The notes under the pieces are model-generated. The model was given only the letters and a program-made list of their open reading frames with translations, was not told where the DNA came from and did not search any database. Below are positions 40,647 through 51,683 of a DNA stretch of 64,000 nucleotides, piece by piece (position 1 is the stretch's first letter; the number at the start of each line of letters is the position of its first letter). The position numbers were made by a program, and so were the translations under genes. Location of the stretch: contig SEEM01000013.1 of the NCBI GenBank assembly GCA_004144595.1, positions 29,609 through 93,608 on the forward strand. Reading direction: 5' to 3'. The stretch is from Hyphomicrobiales bacterium. GTDB lineage: Bacteria; Pseudomonadota; Alphaproteobacteria; Rhizobiales; Beijerinckiaceae.

Positions 40647-41471
40647 TCAGGCCGGCTGCAATTCGTAGCCCGCACCCTTCCTGACCACCCGCCGGAAGCC
40701 CTCGACATGGCCGCCCGAGACGAGCCAGTTCTCATGTGCGGCGCGTTCCAGGATGCCGCGGCGGGAAGCGAGTGCGGTCGCGGCGTCCAGGTCGTAGACG
40801 AAGCCGATATCCGGGTCCGAGGCCTGCAGGTCGGAGAGATGCAACGCGTCGCCCCAGAGCAGCAGGCTGTCATCCTCGCCCTGGATCAGGTAGCCGCCAT
40901 GACCGAAGGTGTGGCCGGGCAGCGGGATCAGCGTCATTCCCGGCCGGGCTTCGCCGCCCGCCGGGACGGATCGGATGCGGCCGGCATAAAGCTTCTTCAG
41001 GGTCGCGGTGATGGCAAACGCGCCCTGCTTTTTCTCCGGTACCCGCGCGCGATTGGCCTCGTCGCCGTAGAAGCCGAAATCGGCTTCCGGCACGATAATC
41101 TCGGCATTCGGGAAAAACGGCTTGTCGCCATCGAACAGGCCGAGGGCGTGATCGCCATGGAGATGGGTGATCAGGATGCGAGCGACATCCCCGGCCGCGA
41201 TGCCCGCAGCCGCCATCGCTGCCGGGGCATGGCCCATCGCCGCGCCCCAGGAGGGGCCGGTGCCGGCATCGATCAGCGTGATCCCATCCGGCCCCTTCAG
41301 CGCGAAGCAGTTGACGACGACGCTGACCTTCGGCTTGCCCCAGCGCGCGAGCGCCTCATCACGGGCGGTCTCGCCGTCGGCATGAATGAGCACGTCGAGC
41401 GGCGCCTCGAAGACTCCGTCGTGCAGGATCGAGATTTCGTAGGCGCCGATGCGGCAGCGCTGTTGGATCAT
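40647..41471 (-). CDS. MBL-fold metallo-hydrolase
   Basis: This 274-aa metallo-beta-lactamase-fold protein has the metal motif THLHGDHALG (HxHxDH), a further metal His in LPGHTFGHGG and an Asp in LLWGDALH, then a C-terminal GGHVEGF. Such proteins include lactonases, glyoxalase-like hydrolases and many others; the substrate is not evident. The ORF track extends to 41594; ATG 41471 (MIQQRCRIGAYEISILHDG) is the likely start. It is convergent with recN, 4 bp apart. Confidence 0.88.
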   Translation of the reverse strand: MIQQRCRIGAYEISILHDGVFEAPLDVLIHADGETARDEALARWGKPKVSVVVNCFALKGPDGITLIDAGTGPSWGAAMGHAPAAMAAAGIAAGDVARILITHLHGDHALGLFDGDKPFFPNAEIIVPEADFGFYGDEANRARVPEKKQGAFAITATLKKLYAGRIRSVPAGGEARPGMTLIPLPGHTFGHGGYLIQGEDDSLLLWGDALHLSDLQASDPDIGFVYDLDAATALASRRGILERAAHENWLVSGGHVEGFRRVVRKGAGYELQPA

Positions 41472-41651
41472 GTCTGTCACCCCGCTTCGGCATCGTGCGC
41501 GTTCTGTCAGGCGGGAAGCTAGGGCGGCGGCCGCCCCGCCGGCAAGGCGCGCCCGGCCGGGCTCAGCTCTGCGCAGGGCGCGGGAATGACGCATTTCCTT
41601 TTGTGTCGCTTTGCTTTATGAGCCGATGTCATCCGATGGTGCAGCTGCCCG

Positions 41652-41697
41652 TTAGATCGCCATGCGTCCTTCGGGACGCCCTTGGGGGGCGATTTAA
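41652..41697 (+). ncRNA. candidate structured 5' leader (UUCG-capped hairpin)
   Basis: GCGTCC-TTCG-GGACGC is a perfect 6-bp stem with a UUCG tetraloop, enclosed by ATCGCC/GGCGAT. A TTTAAC stretch follows. It lies about 135 bp before the DEAD-box helicase start. It could control helicase expression, for example in the cold. No Rfam match could be checked. Confidence 0.45.
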
Positions 41698-41709
41698 CTA
41701 TTTGTTTTG

Positions 41710-41754
41710 GCATCGGATTTTCTGGAAAGTGAACCCCGCTTTCCAGTCCGATGC
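41710..41754. repeat. palindromic repeat, family B copy 2 (upstream of the helicase)
   Basis: This 45-bp element begins GCATCGGATTTTCTGGAAAG and ends CTTTCCAGTCCGATGC. Compared with copy 1 the inner stem bases have changed on both arms (CTGGAAAG/CTTTCCAG versus CCGAAAGTG/CACTTTTCGG), so pairing is kept. Confidence 0.8.
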
Positions 41755-41832
41755 TCTCTTGCCGCTTCAATCCATCGCCGGCGCTTCGCGCAGTTCCTTC
41801 ATCTTACGCCGTAACCTTTAGGCCCATATCGC

Positions 41833-43872
41833 ATGTCCTTTTCTCTCACGAGCCCGCCGCTCGCGCGCGCGCTCGCCGATCGCAATTACGCTGACCCCAC
41901 GCCGGTGCAGAGCGCCGTCCTTGAAGACGGCGCCCGCGGGCGCGACCTGCTGGTCTCCTCGCAGACCGGCTCCGGCAAGACCATCGCCTATGGCCTCGCC
42001 ATCGGCGAGACCCTGCTGGGCACCGCAGAGAAGCTCGGCCCCGCTGCCGAGCCGCTGGCGCTGATCATCGCGCCGACCCGTGAACTCGCGATGCAGGTGC
42101 AGCGGGAACTCGCCTGGCTTTACGCTCAGACCGGCGCGCGGGTCATCTCCTGCGTCGGCGGCATGGATCCGCGCCGCGAGGCGATGCTGCTCGACGAGGG
42201 CGCGCATATCGTCGTCGGCACGCCCGGCCGCCTGCGCGACCATATCGAGCGTCGTCGTCTCGACGTTTCGGCGCTGAAGGCGGTCGTGCTCGACGAGGCC
42301 GACGAGATGCTCGATCTCGGCTTCCGCGACGATCTCGAATACATCCTGAAGACCACGCCGGCGGAGCGGCGCAGCCTGCTGTTCTCGGCGACCTTCCCGA
42401 AGGCGATCGTCCAGCTCGCGCAGAGCTACCAGCGCGATGCGCTGCGCATCGAGGTGGAAGCGACGCGGCGCGGCCATGCCGACATCTCCTACAAGGCCGT
42501 GCGCGTGTTCCCGAAGGAAGCCGAGCTCGCGGTCGTCAACCTGCTGCGCTTCCACAATTCGCCGGTGGCGCTGGTCTTCTGCAACACCCGCAACGCCGTG
42601 CGCCATCTCGAGGCGATCCTGCTGGAGCGCGGTTTCACCTCGGTCGCGCTGTCGGGCGAACTCGGCCAGAACGAGCGCAACGCTGCCCTGCAGGCGCTGC
42701 GCGACGGCCGGGCGCGGGTCTGCGTCGCGACCGACGTGGCGGCACGCGGCATCGACCTGCCGGGGCTTGATCTCGTCATCCATGCCGAGCTGCCCAACGA
42801 TTCCGAAGTGATGCAGCATCGCTCGGGCCGTACCGGCCGCGCCGGCAACAAGGGCACGAGCGTCCTGCTGGTGCCGCAGTCGCGTCGTCGCAAGGCCGAG
42901 CGTCTTCTGATGGAAGGGAAGGTCGAGGCCGAGTGGATCGGCCCGCCGACGGATGAAGAGATCCGCGTCCTCGATCAGGAGCGACTGCTCTCCGACCCGC
43001 TCCTCAACGGCGACGGCTCCGACGACGATGCCGGCATGATCGATGCGCTGATGGCGGGCCGCGAGGCGCGCGATATCGCCGCTGCGCTGGTCCGGCTTTA
43101 CCGCACCCGCCTGCCGGCGGCGGAAGAGGTCGGCGATCCCGGTTTCGGCCGCGACGAGCGTCGCCCTGTCCGCACGAACGAGGATTATGCCAGCAAGCGC
43201 ACGTTCGGTGCGGGCCGCGACCAGGGTGAGGATGGTGAGCGCCCGCGCAAGCCTGCCGGCCCGCGCGGCGACACTGTCTGGTTCCGGCTCGATATCGGCC
43301 GCAAGCAGGGCGCCGACCCGCGCCAGCTTTTGCCGATGCTGTGCCGCCGTGGCCGGATCACGCGCGACGAGGTCGGCGCGATCCGTATCTTCGACCGCGA
43401 GACCAAGGTCGAGATCGATGCCGATGTGGCCGATCGCTTCTATGACTCCGTTCGCATTCCGGATCGCGACAAGATCGTGATCGAGCCGACGACCGAGGCC
43501 GAGCGCCGCCCGGCCAAGGCCTTCGGCGACAAGGCCGAGCGTCCGGCCGCGCCGCGGAAGAGCTGGGGCGATGAGCCGGTTGCCGAGGACAGGCTGCAGC
43601 GGCCGCGATTCGAGCCCCGGGACGCAAATCAACGCGCGCCGCGGAGCGAGGAGCGCCAGCCCTATCGCGCCGATAGCAGGCCCGCGCGCGAGGATGCGCG
43701 TCCGCCGCGCCGCGACGATGGCAAGCCCGCAGGCGGCGGTTTCAAAAAGCCGTATGAGGGGAAGGGCAAACCGTTTGCCAGCAAGCCCTACGCCGGCAAG
43801 CCCGATGGCGCGCGCCCGACCGGCGGCAAGCCGTTCGGCAAGGGCAAGCCGCGGGGCGGCCCTCGCGGCTGA
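41833..43872 (+). CDS. DEAD-box RNA helicase with DbpA-type RNA-binding domain
   Basis: This 679-aa ATP-dependent RNA helicase has the Q motif (DPTPVQ), Walker A SQTGSGKT (43-50), DEAD at 154-157 and SATFPK. The second RecA domain carries VATDVAARGIDLPGLD and HRSGRTGRAG. A DbpA/CsdA-type RNA-binding domain follows (about 475-555, VWFRLDIGRKQGADP...). The C-terminal 115 residues are basic, arginine- and glycine-rich and low-complexity. It resembles DeaD/CsdA, a cold-shock helicase for ribosome assembly and mRNA turnover. A strong terminator follows. Confidence 0.93.
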   Translation: MSFSLTSPPLARALADRNYADPTPVQSAVLEDGARGRDLLVSSQTGSGKTIAYGLAIGETLLGTAEKLGPAAEPLALIIAPTRELAMQVQRELAWLYAQTGARVISCVGGMDPRREAMLLDEGAHIVVGTPGRLRDHIERRRLDVSALKAVVLDEADEMLDLGFRDDLEYILKTTPAERRSLLFSATFPKAIVQLAQSYQRDALRIEVEATRRGHADISYKAVRVFPKEAELAVVNLLRFHNSPVALVFCNTRNAVRHLEAILLERGFTSVALSGELGQNERNAALQALRDGRARVCVATDVAARGIDLPGLDLVIHAELPNDSEVMQHRSGRTGRAGNKGTSVLLVPQSRRRKAERLLMEGKVEAEWIGPPTDEEIRVLDQERLLSDPLLNGDGSDDDAGMIDALMAGREARDIAAALVRLYRTRLPAAEEVGDPGFGRDERRPVRTNEDYASKRTFGAGRDQGEDGERPRKPAGPRGDTVWFRLDIGRKQGADPRQLLPMLCRRGRITRDEVGAIRIFDRETKVEIDADVADRFYDSVRIPDRDKIVIEPTTEAERRPAKAFGDKAERPAAPRKSWGDEPVAEDRLQRPRFEPRDANQRAPRSEERQPYRADSRPAREDARPPRRDDGKPAGGGFKKPYEGKGKPFASKPYAGKPDGARPTGGKPFGKGKPRGGPRG

Positions 43873-43885
43873 GCTTGAGGCTCCA

Positions 43886-43924
43886 CAAAAAAGCGCCCTC
43901 ATCCCGGATGAGGGCGCTTTTTCT
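43886..43924. terminator. strong bidirectional hairpin terminator
   Basis: AAAAAGCGCCCTCATC pairs with GATGAGGGCGCTTTTT around a 3-nt loop (16-bp stem with T-runs on both strands). It lies between the DEAD helicase (+) and a tiny gene on the minus strand, and can end transcription from both sides. Confidence 0.93.
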
Positions 43925-43984
43925 TTGAAGAACTCGCGCCTCGGGCGTGTCGCCCGTCGGGTGGGGCTGTCCCGTGCTTCCTCC

Positions 43985-44059
43985 TCAGCGCAGGCCGAGG
44001 AAGGACAGGATAGCGAGCACGACCACGATCAGGCCGACGATGTAAATGATATTGTGCAT
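43985..44059 (-). CDS. 24-residue single-helix membrane peptide
   Basis: This gene is too short for the ORF track. The minus strand encodes MHNIIYIVGLIVVVLAILSF and then LGLR before TGA. Nearly the whole peptide is one hydrophobic helix. A good ribosome site (AGGGGG) lies upstream of the ATG and a strong terminator lies downstream, so it is a complete transcription unit. Peptides of this type are recurrent and unnamed in rhizobia. The function is unknown. Confidence 0.75.
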   Translation of the reverse strand: MHNIIYIVGLIVVVLAILSFLGLR

Positions 44060-44271
44060 GAAAGCCCCCTGGCTGAATGGAGCCTCGCGGCTCGATGACA
44101 GAGGGTGAACCCGATCCAGGGTTCAAGGTTCCCGCCGAGATGCCGGGCTACCGGTGCGGCGAGACGATACCGTCATGGCAGGGCGGGAGCGCAGCATCTC
44201 GGAAACCAGTGTCTTTCCGTCAGAGTTCTCGGGTCGAAGCCTCGTTTCGCACGAAAGTGGCGGTTCCGCTG

Positions 44272-45063
44272 TCAGTCCACGAGCTTGCGGTAGAGATGCC
44301 AGGTGGCATGGCCGAGAACCGGCATGATGACGATCAGGCCGACCAGCATCGGCAGGCAGCCGAGCACGAGCAAGCCCGTCACCGTCAGGCCCCAATACAT
44401 CATGACGCGCGGATTGGCCTCGACCGCGGCGATCGAGGTGCGGATCGCCGTGGGGGCATCGACATGCCGGTCGATGATCAGCGGGAAGGACACCACCGAG
44501 ATCGAGAAGGCGAGGATGGCGAGGAGCAGTCCGATCGCGTTGCCGATCACCATCATGATCCAGCCATCCGCAGTCGTGAACACGGCCCGCAGGAAATCGG
44601 GGGTCGAGACATCGGCCGGCATGCCGAGGATGCCGCGATAGAGGAACCAGGCGCTGAAGAGCCAGGCGATGAAAATCCCGGTCAGCATCGCGCCGAGCAG
44701 GGCGATCTGCCCGATCGATGGCGAGCGCAGCACCGCCAAGGCGTGGACCCAGGACGTATCCATGCCCTTCTCCCGCCGTCGGCTGATCTCGTAGAGGCCG
44801 ATCGCGGCGAAGGGGCCGAGCAAGGCGAAGCCCGATAGCAGCGGGAAGAGGAGGGGGAAGATGTTGTAGCTCACCGTGAGCTGCGCCAGCATGATGCCGG
44901 CGACGGGGTAGATCAGGGCGATGAAGACGAGGTGGCTCGGCTGCGCCTTGAAGTCGTCCCAGCCGCGCAGCAGCGCTTCGTTCAGGTCCCGCGTGGTGAT
45001 CGTCCTGATACGCGGCTGCGAGAGCGCGGCAATGTCATGAACTGTGCCGTCGAGATTGGCCAT
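44272..45063 (-). CDS. DUF2189-family membrane protein
   Basis: This 263-aa inner-membrane protein has about six membrane helices. It shows the DUF2189 pattern: RIRTITTRDLNEALLRGWDDFKAQPSHLVFIALIYPVAG at the N-terminus, GPFAAIGLYEISRRREKG, and a conserved FPLIIDRHVDAPTAIRTSI. The function is not established; the family sits with respiratory or cytochrome-associated genes in some genomes, but not here. The ORF track starts at 45096; ATG 45063 with GGGAGA upstream is the likely start. Confidence 0.87.
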   Translation of the reverse strand: MANLDGTVHDIAALSQPRIRTITTRDLNEALLRGWDDFKAQPSHLVFIALIYPVAGIMLAQLTVSYNIFPLLFPLLSGFALLGPFAAIGLYEISRRREKGMDTSWVHALAVLRSPSIGQIALLGAMLTGIFIAWLFSAWFLYRGILGMPADVSTPDFLRAVFTTADGWIMMVIGNAIGLLLAILAFSISVVSFPLIIDRHVDAPTAIRTSIAAVEANPRVMMYWGLTVTGLLVLGCLPMLVGLIVIMPVLGHATWHLYRKLVD

Positions 45064-45265
45064 GGCGTGTCTCCCGGTTACGGCCCGGTTCGCCAATGGC
45101 TGTCGACATGAACCTTGGCGTCAACGGCCTGCGGCGTCGAGCTTCCAATTCCCAGCCCGGACGTTATACGCGCAACTGCCCGGTTTGTCGCAGGCTTTCG
45201 GGACTGCCAGCCCTGCGCTCGTCACAAAGGCTGCTGCCCTTCCTCGTCACGATCATCTCGCCTAA

Positions 45266-47455
<2,190 letters not shown>

Positions 47456-47494
47456 GCCCGAAATACTCGTCCGCGGCCGATCTTCAGTTTGCGC

Positions 47495-47651
47495 TGGGAA
47501 CCCTCTCCCGGAGGAGGAGGGCAGGGTGAGGGGTAGGCCGTTGGACGCTTTGGCCGTGACCGCACCGCAGCAGCGGTAAGAGCAGCAGGAAATGGTCCAG
47601 GGGCCTACACCTCACCCCTGCCCCTCTCCTTACAGGAGAGGGGGTTCCCCG
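47495..47651. repeat. long inverted repeat between convergent genes, family C copy 1
   Basis: GGGAACCCTCTCCCGGAGG...CAGGGTGAGGGG and CCTCACCCCTGCCCCTCTCC...GAGGGGGTTCCCC pair over most of their length. The element lies between the ligA and AraC-regulator stops. A second copy with the same arms is at 52012-52168. The loop sequences of the two copies differ. Confidence 0.85.
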
Positions 47652-47663
47652 CACTTGCTGGAA

Positions 47664-48638
47664 CTACTCCGCAGCCGCCGCCACCGGGGTGAACATCGCC
47701 GCTGGCAAGGTTTCGCCTGCTGCCCGCACCTGGCTCGGCGCAACCCCGGTGATGCGCTTGAAGGCGCGGCTGAACGAGGCTTCGGACTCGTAGCCCAAGC
47801 GTTGCGCCACCACCGCGATCCGCAATTTGTCGCGCGCCAGCCATTGGCGTGCCTGATGCATCCTGACCTGCGCGACATAGCGGGCCGGTGTCTCGCCGAC
47901 GACCTCCGCGAAGCGCTCGGCGAAGCCGGAGCGAGAAGCGCCCATCAGTTCGGCAAGGCTCTCGACCGTCCAGTCGGTTTCGGGATGGGCATGGATCGCG
48001 GCCAGTACCTTGCCGATCGTCGGGCAGCGGGCGGCGGCGACCCAGCCCTTGGCGGCGCCGCAGCCGCGCTCGACCCAGGCGCGGATGATCGCCGCTGCCA
48101 GCACGTCGGCAAGGCGGGCGAGGATGCCGCCGGCCCCGACGCGGTCCATCATGACCTCGCGGCCCATCGCCTCCAGCAGATGCGGGACGCCCGGCTCGTC
48201 GGCGATGAAATCGCTCATCCGCATCAGATCGGGCATCAGGCGCAGCAGCGGATGGTCGAAATCGACATTGAAGGTCATGCGGCCGGTGAAGAGCAGCATA
48301 TGCGCGCCCGTGCCGCCGCCCTCGACATCGAAGATGTTGCCATAGGCCTCGCGCACGCGGCAGTCGCAGGGCGGGGAGGCGACGACCTCCGGTGAACTCG
48401 CCAGAACATGGCCGCCGCCGCGCGGCAGCAGCACGGCGTCGCCATCTGCAAGCTCCAGCCATTCGCCGGCCGGCGTCTTCAGCCAGCAACTGCCCCGCGA
48501 GATGAAATGGAAATAGGCCTGATGGGTCGGCGGGAAGACGACGCCCCACGGCGCGGCCAACTGGCAGCGGCTGTAATCGACGCCGTCGAGCCTCAGGCCC
48601 CGGAGCATCTCGGTCAGGTGGTCGGCGGAAGCGGTCAT
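47664..48638 (-). CDS. AraC-family transcriptional regulator
   Basis: This 324-aa protein has an N-terminal cupin sensor (about 30-190, with a CxC-like PPCDCRVREAYGN) and a C-terminal double HTH of the AraC type (about 225-315, VESLAELMGASRSGFAERFAEVVGETPARYVAQVRMHQARQWL then RLGYESEASFSRAFKRITGVAP). It is divergent from an MFS transporter gene, so it probably controls that pump. The ORF track starts at 48707; ATG 48638 is the likely start. The ligand is unknown. Confidence 0.88.
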   Translation of the reverse strand: MTASADHLTEMLRGLRLDGVDYSRCQLAAPWGVVFPPTHQAYFHFISRGSCWLKTPAGEWLELADGDAVLLPRGGGHVLASSPEVVASPPCDCRVREAYGNIFDVEGGGTGAHMLLFTGRMTFNVDFDHPLLRLMPDLMRMSDFIADEPGVPHLLEAMGREVMMDRVGAGGILARLADVLAAAIIRAWVERGCGAAKGWVAAARCPTIGKVLAAIHAHPETDWTVESLAELMGASRSGFAERFAEVVGETPARYVAQVRMHQARQWLARDKLRIAVVAQRLGYESEASFSRAFKRITGVAPSQVRAAGETLPAAMFTPVAAAAE

Positions 48639-48733
48639 AGCATTCCTGGACGAACGGTCATGAGATGCGGATGATATAGCATGGAAACTCCATCGAGCCA
48701 CGCCCATCTTCCGGCAACCTGATGGAGACCCCC

Positions 48734-49978
48734 ATGTCAGATTCCCTGTCTGCGACGACCCTTGAATTCGACGATACAGCCGAGGAGGCCCGCGACAGGC
48801 CTGCCTGGGCTGCCGTGATATCGCTGACTTTCGGCGTCTTCGGCCTCGTCACGGCCGAGTTCCTGCCGGCGAGCCTGCTGACCCCGATGGCCAACGATGT
48901 CGGCGTCTCCGTCGGCGCCGCCGGGCAAGCCGTGACCGCGACCGCCGTGGTCGGCGCCATCGCCGGGCTTGCCGCGGCCATCGTGACGCGCGGCATCGAC
49001 CGGCGCATCGTAATCTGGTCGCTGACCGGCCTGCTGATCGTTTCCAGCGTCATCGCAGCGATCGCCACCGACCTGACGACGCTGCTCTTCGCCCGTGTCC
49101 TGCTCGGCATCGGTCTCGGCGCCTTCTGGTCGATGGTCGCGGCGACGGCGATGCGGCTCGTGCCGCCCAGCGCGTTGCCCAAGGCGATGTCGCTGATCTT
49201 CGCCGGCGTTTCCCTGGCGACCGTCAGCGCCGCGCCGATCGGGGCCTATCTCGGCAATCTGATGGGCTGGCGCTTCGTGTTCTGGCTCTCGGCGCTGGTC
49301 GGCGTCGCCGCACTCGTCATCCAGATGGCGGTGCTGCCGCGGTTGCCGGCGCGCGGCTCGCCCGATATCCGCACGCTGTTCCGCCTGCTCGGCCGGCCCA
49401 GCATCGCGCTCGTGCTCGCCGGGATCGTCGTGGTGATCTCCGGCCATTTCGCCGGGTTCACCTATGTCCGCCCGTTCCTGGAGCAGATCCCGAAGCTCTC
49501 GGTCGAGGCGATCTCGCTCGTCCTGCTGGCCTATGGCGTCGGCGGGTTCCTCGGCAATTTCGCGGGTGGGGCGATCACGGCGCGCAGCGCCAAGGCCTCG
49601 GTGATCTTCGGCGCCTTCCTGATTGCGCTGGTCGGCGTGGGACTGCTCTTCCTCGGTGCGTCGCCGATTGCGTCTGCCATCGCTGTCGGGCTCTGGGGCT
49701 TCGCCTTCGGCGCGCTGCCGGTCGGCTTCCAGACCTGGCTGGTGCGCGTCGCGCCGGAGGAGGAGGCGGAATCGGCCGGCGGCCTGATCGTCGCCGCATT
49801 CCAGATCGCGATCGCGAGCGGGGCCATCTTCGGAGGGCTCCTGGTCGATGGCTTCGGCACGCTCGGCGTCATCGCCTACGCGACTGTCGCCACGCTGGTC
49901 GGCGGGGCGGGCGTGCTGCTGCTCGGCTCCAGGAGCCCCGAACGTGTCGGTTCCAGCGCGGCCCCGCACGCCATCTGA
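48734..49978 (+). CDS. MFS efflux transporter
   Basis: This 414-aa protein has twelve predicted membrane helices and the typical MFS loop motif (VTRGIDRRIVIWSLT) in the first half. The sequence style (AAVISLTFGVFGLVTAEFLPASLLTPMANDVGVSVG) matches the sugar/drug efflux (AraJ/NepI-like) group. ATG 48734 has GGAG 6-7 nt upstream and is better than ATG 48722. It is divergent from the AraC regulator. The substrate is not known. Confidence 0.88.
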   Translation: MSDSLSATTLEFDDTAEEARDRPAWAAVISLTFGVFGLVTAEFLPASLLTPMANDVGVSVGAAGQAVTATAVVGAIAGLAAAIVTRGIDRRIVIWSLTGLLIVSSVIAAIATDLTTLLFARVLLGIGLGAFWSMVAATAMRLVPPSALPKAMSLIFAGVSLATVSAAPIGAYLGNLMGWRFVFWLSALVGVAALVIQMAVLPRLPARGSPDIRTLFRLLGRPSIALVLAGIVVVISGHFAGFTYVRPFLEQIPKLSVEAISLVLLAYGVGGFLGNFAGGAITARSAKASVIFGAFLIALVGVGLLFLGASPIASAIAVGLWGFAFGALPVGFQTWLVRVAPEEEAESAGGLIVAAFQIAIASGAIFGGLLVDGFGTLGVIAYATVATLVGGAGVLLLGSRSPERVGSSAAPHAI

Positions 49979-50076
49979 CGCTTCATTCCGGAGCGGCCAA
50001 AATCGATCGGGCGCGTGATGCGCCCGATCACTTTTCTTCAAGACAGGTCGTCGGGCTTCTGCGCTATCCTTGCGCC

Positions 50077-50940
50077 ATGCAGTCGATCTCGCAGGAACAG
50101 GCCTTGCTGGAGACCCCGCTCAGAGCGGGGGAGAGCGCGCACCTGTTCGCCGCGCGCCGTTTCGACGGGCTCGAGTTCCTAGCCGCGACCTTCCGCACCC
50201 ATGCCTACGCCCCGCATGCCCACGATACCTATGCGATCGGCACGATCGAGATGGGTTGCGAGGTCTGGCATGCGCGCGGACAGAAGCTCTATGCCGGCCC
50301 CGGCGATATCGTGATGAACCACCCGCTCGACGTCCATGACGGCGCGCCGAGCGACGGCGGTTATCGCTACCGGATGAGCTACCCGTCCGTCGAACTGATG
50401 CAGGAGATCGCCGCTTCCCTGACGGGCGGCGAGGTCATCGGCACGCCGTTCTTTCGCGATCCCGTGGTGCAGGATCCCGCCGGTGCCGCACTGTTCAGCG
50501 CGGCGCATCGCCTGCTGGAGAATGGCACCGACGCGCTGGCGGGCGAGGAGGCCTTGCTGCGCGCCTATGGTCATATGCTGGCGCGTCATGCCGATCTCTC
50601 GGTACGAGCGGTCGGGCGCGAGGACGGGCCGGTGGCGCGCACGCGCCGGGCGATCGAGGCCCGCTATGAGGAGGATCTGTCGCTGGCGGATCTCGCTGTC
50701 GTCGCCGGCCTGCCGCGGCATCATCTGATCCGGGCCTTCCGGCGCGAGACCGGGCTGACGCCGCACGCCTATCTCATCGATGTCCGCGTCCGGCGGGCGC
50801 GCGAGCGCTTGCGGCGCGGGGAGAGCCTGGGCGAGGTCGCGGCGGCGACGGGCTTCTGCGACCAGCCGCATCTGACGCGGGCCTTCAAGGCACGGCTGGG
50901 TGTCACGCCCGGCGCCTTTCGCGCGGCGCATGCGGGCTGA
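50077..50940 (+). CDS. AraC-family transcriptional regulator (linked to azlCD)
   Basis: This 287-aa protein has an N-terminal cupin sensor (HAYAPHAHDTYAIGTIEMG, then GPGDIVMNHPLDVHDG) and a C-terminal AraC double HTH (about 190-285, LSLADLAVVAGLPRHHLIRAFRRETGLTPHAYL, then GFCDQPHLTRAFKARLGVTPGAF). It lies 29 bp before azlC on the same strand. This AraC-AzlC-AzlD set is a common arrangement in proteobacteria. It likely controls the exporter. Confidence 0.88.
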   Translation: MQSISQEQALLETPLRAGESAHLFAARRFDGLEFLAATFRTHAYAPHAHDTYAIGTIEMGCEVWHARGQKLYAGPGDIVMNHPLDVHDGAPSDGGYRYRMSYPSVELMQEIAASLTGGEVIGTPFFRDPVVQDPAGAALFSAAHRLLENGTDALAGEEALLRAYGHMLARHADLSVRAVGREDGPVARTRRAIEARYEEDLSLADLAVVAGLPRHHLIRAFRRETGLTPHAYLIDVRVRRARERLRRGESLGEVAAATGFCDQPHLTRAFKARLGVTPGAFRAAHAG

Positions 50941-50969
50941 ACGACAAGCTTCAAGAGAATCGACAATCC

Positions 50970-51683
50970 ATGTCCACGATGCGTGACGACATCAGGCGCG
51001 GCCTGAACGATATCTGGCCGGCTGCGGTGGCTGCGGCGCCGATCGGCCTGCTCTTCGGTGCAGTGGCGGCCAGCAAGGGGCTCTCGCCGCTTGAAGTCTT
51101 CCTGATGAGCATCATGGTCTTCGCCGGCGGGGCGCAGTTCGCCGCAATCGAGCTCTGGGCGAGCCCGGCGCCGGTCGCGGCGCTGGTGTTCTCGACGTTG
51201 CTGATCAATGCGCGCCATGTGCTGATGGGCGCGTCTCTCGCGCCGAAGCTCGAGGGCTTCAGCCGCTGGCAGAAATTCCTCGGCCTCTACTACATGGCCG
51301 ACGAGAACTGGGCCTTGGCCGAGAAGCGCGCCCGCACGCACCGCCTGACGCCGGCCTATTGGTTCGCAATGGTGATCCCCTTCGTCTCGGGCTGGCTGAT
51401 CAACTCGACGCTCGGCGCGATGATCGGCGCGGTGTTGGGCGATCCCAAGCGCCTCGGCGCCGATTTCGCCTTCACGGCGCTGTTCATCGCGCTCGTCGCC
51501 GCCTTCTGGAAGGGCCGGGTGACGTTCTGGACGGTCGCGGCCGCCGGCATCGCCTCGGCTGTGACCTATCGCTTGGTCGGGCCGCCCTGGCACGTCGCGG
51601 CGGGAGCGCTTTGCGGGCTTCTGGCGGCTTGGCTCGCTGCCGGTGGCGAAACGCGACCCGCTACCGAGGAAGTCAAAGCGTGA
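50970..51683 (+). CDS. azlC: AzlC-type branched-chain amino-acid exporter large subunit
   Basis: This 237-aa membrane protein has about six helices. The pattern AAPIGLLFGAVAASKGLSPLEVFLMSIMVFAGGAQFAAIELW is the AzlC signature, followed by the ADENWALAEKR loop. AzlC with AzlD exports branched-chain amino acids and analogues. It follows the AraC regulator and its stop overlaps the azlD GTG. Confidence 0.92.
   Translation: MSTMRDDIRRGLNDIWPAAVAAAPIGLLFGAVAASKGLSPLEVFLMSIMVFAGGAQFAAIELWASPAPVAALVFSTLLINARHVLMGASLAPKLEGFSRWQKFLGLYYMADENWALAEKRARTHRLTPAYWFAMVIPFVSGWLINSTLGAMIGAVLGDPKRLGADFAFTALFIALVAAFWKGRVTFWTVAAAGIASAVTYRLVGPPWHVAAGALCGLLAAWLAAGGETRPATEEVKA

Larger units (their letters stand above)
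41472..41832. other. divergent gap and leader of the DEAD helicase gene
   Basis: This 361-bp region lies between the hydrolase and the helicase. Besides a palindromic repeat (41710-41754) it holds, at 41652-41697, a two-helix structure (ATCGCC pairing GGCGAT; GCGTCC-TTCG-GGACGC). Long structured leaders are common for cold-shock-type RNA helicases. No protein gene is seen. Confidence 0.6.

Noticed and set aside
41818-43902. 694-aa ORF opposite the DEAD-box helicase
   Set aside because: Shadow ORF on the reverse strand; arginine/alanine-rich without motif. The helicase has all canonical motifs.
44170-44262. Possible further CGTCAT-type repeat near 44.2 kb
   Set aside because: It begins CCGTCATGG and carries TCTCGGGTCGAAGCCTCG as in the murC-murB repeat, but the arms no longer pair well, so it is at most a decayed copy.
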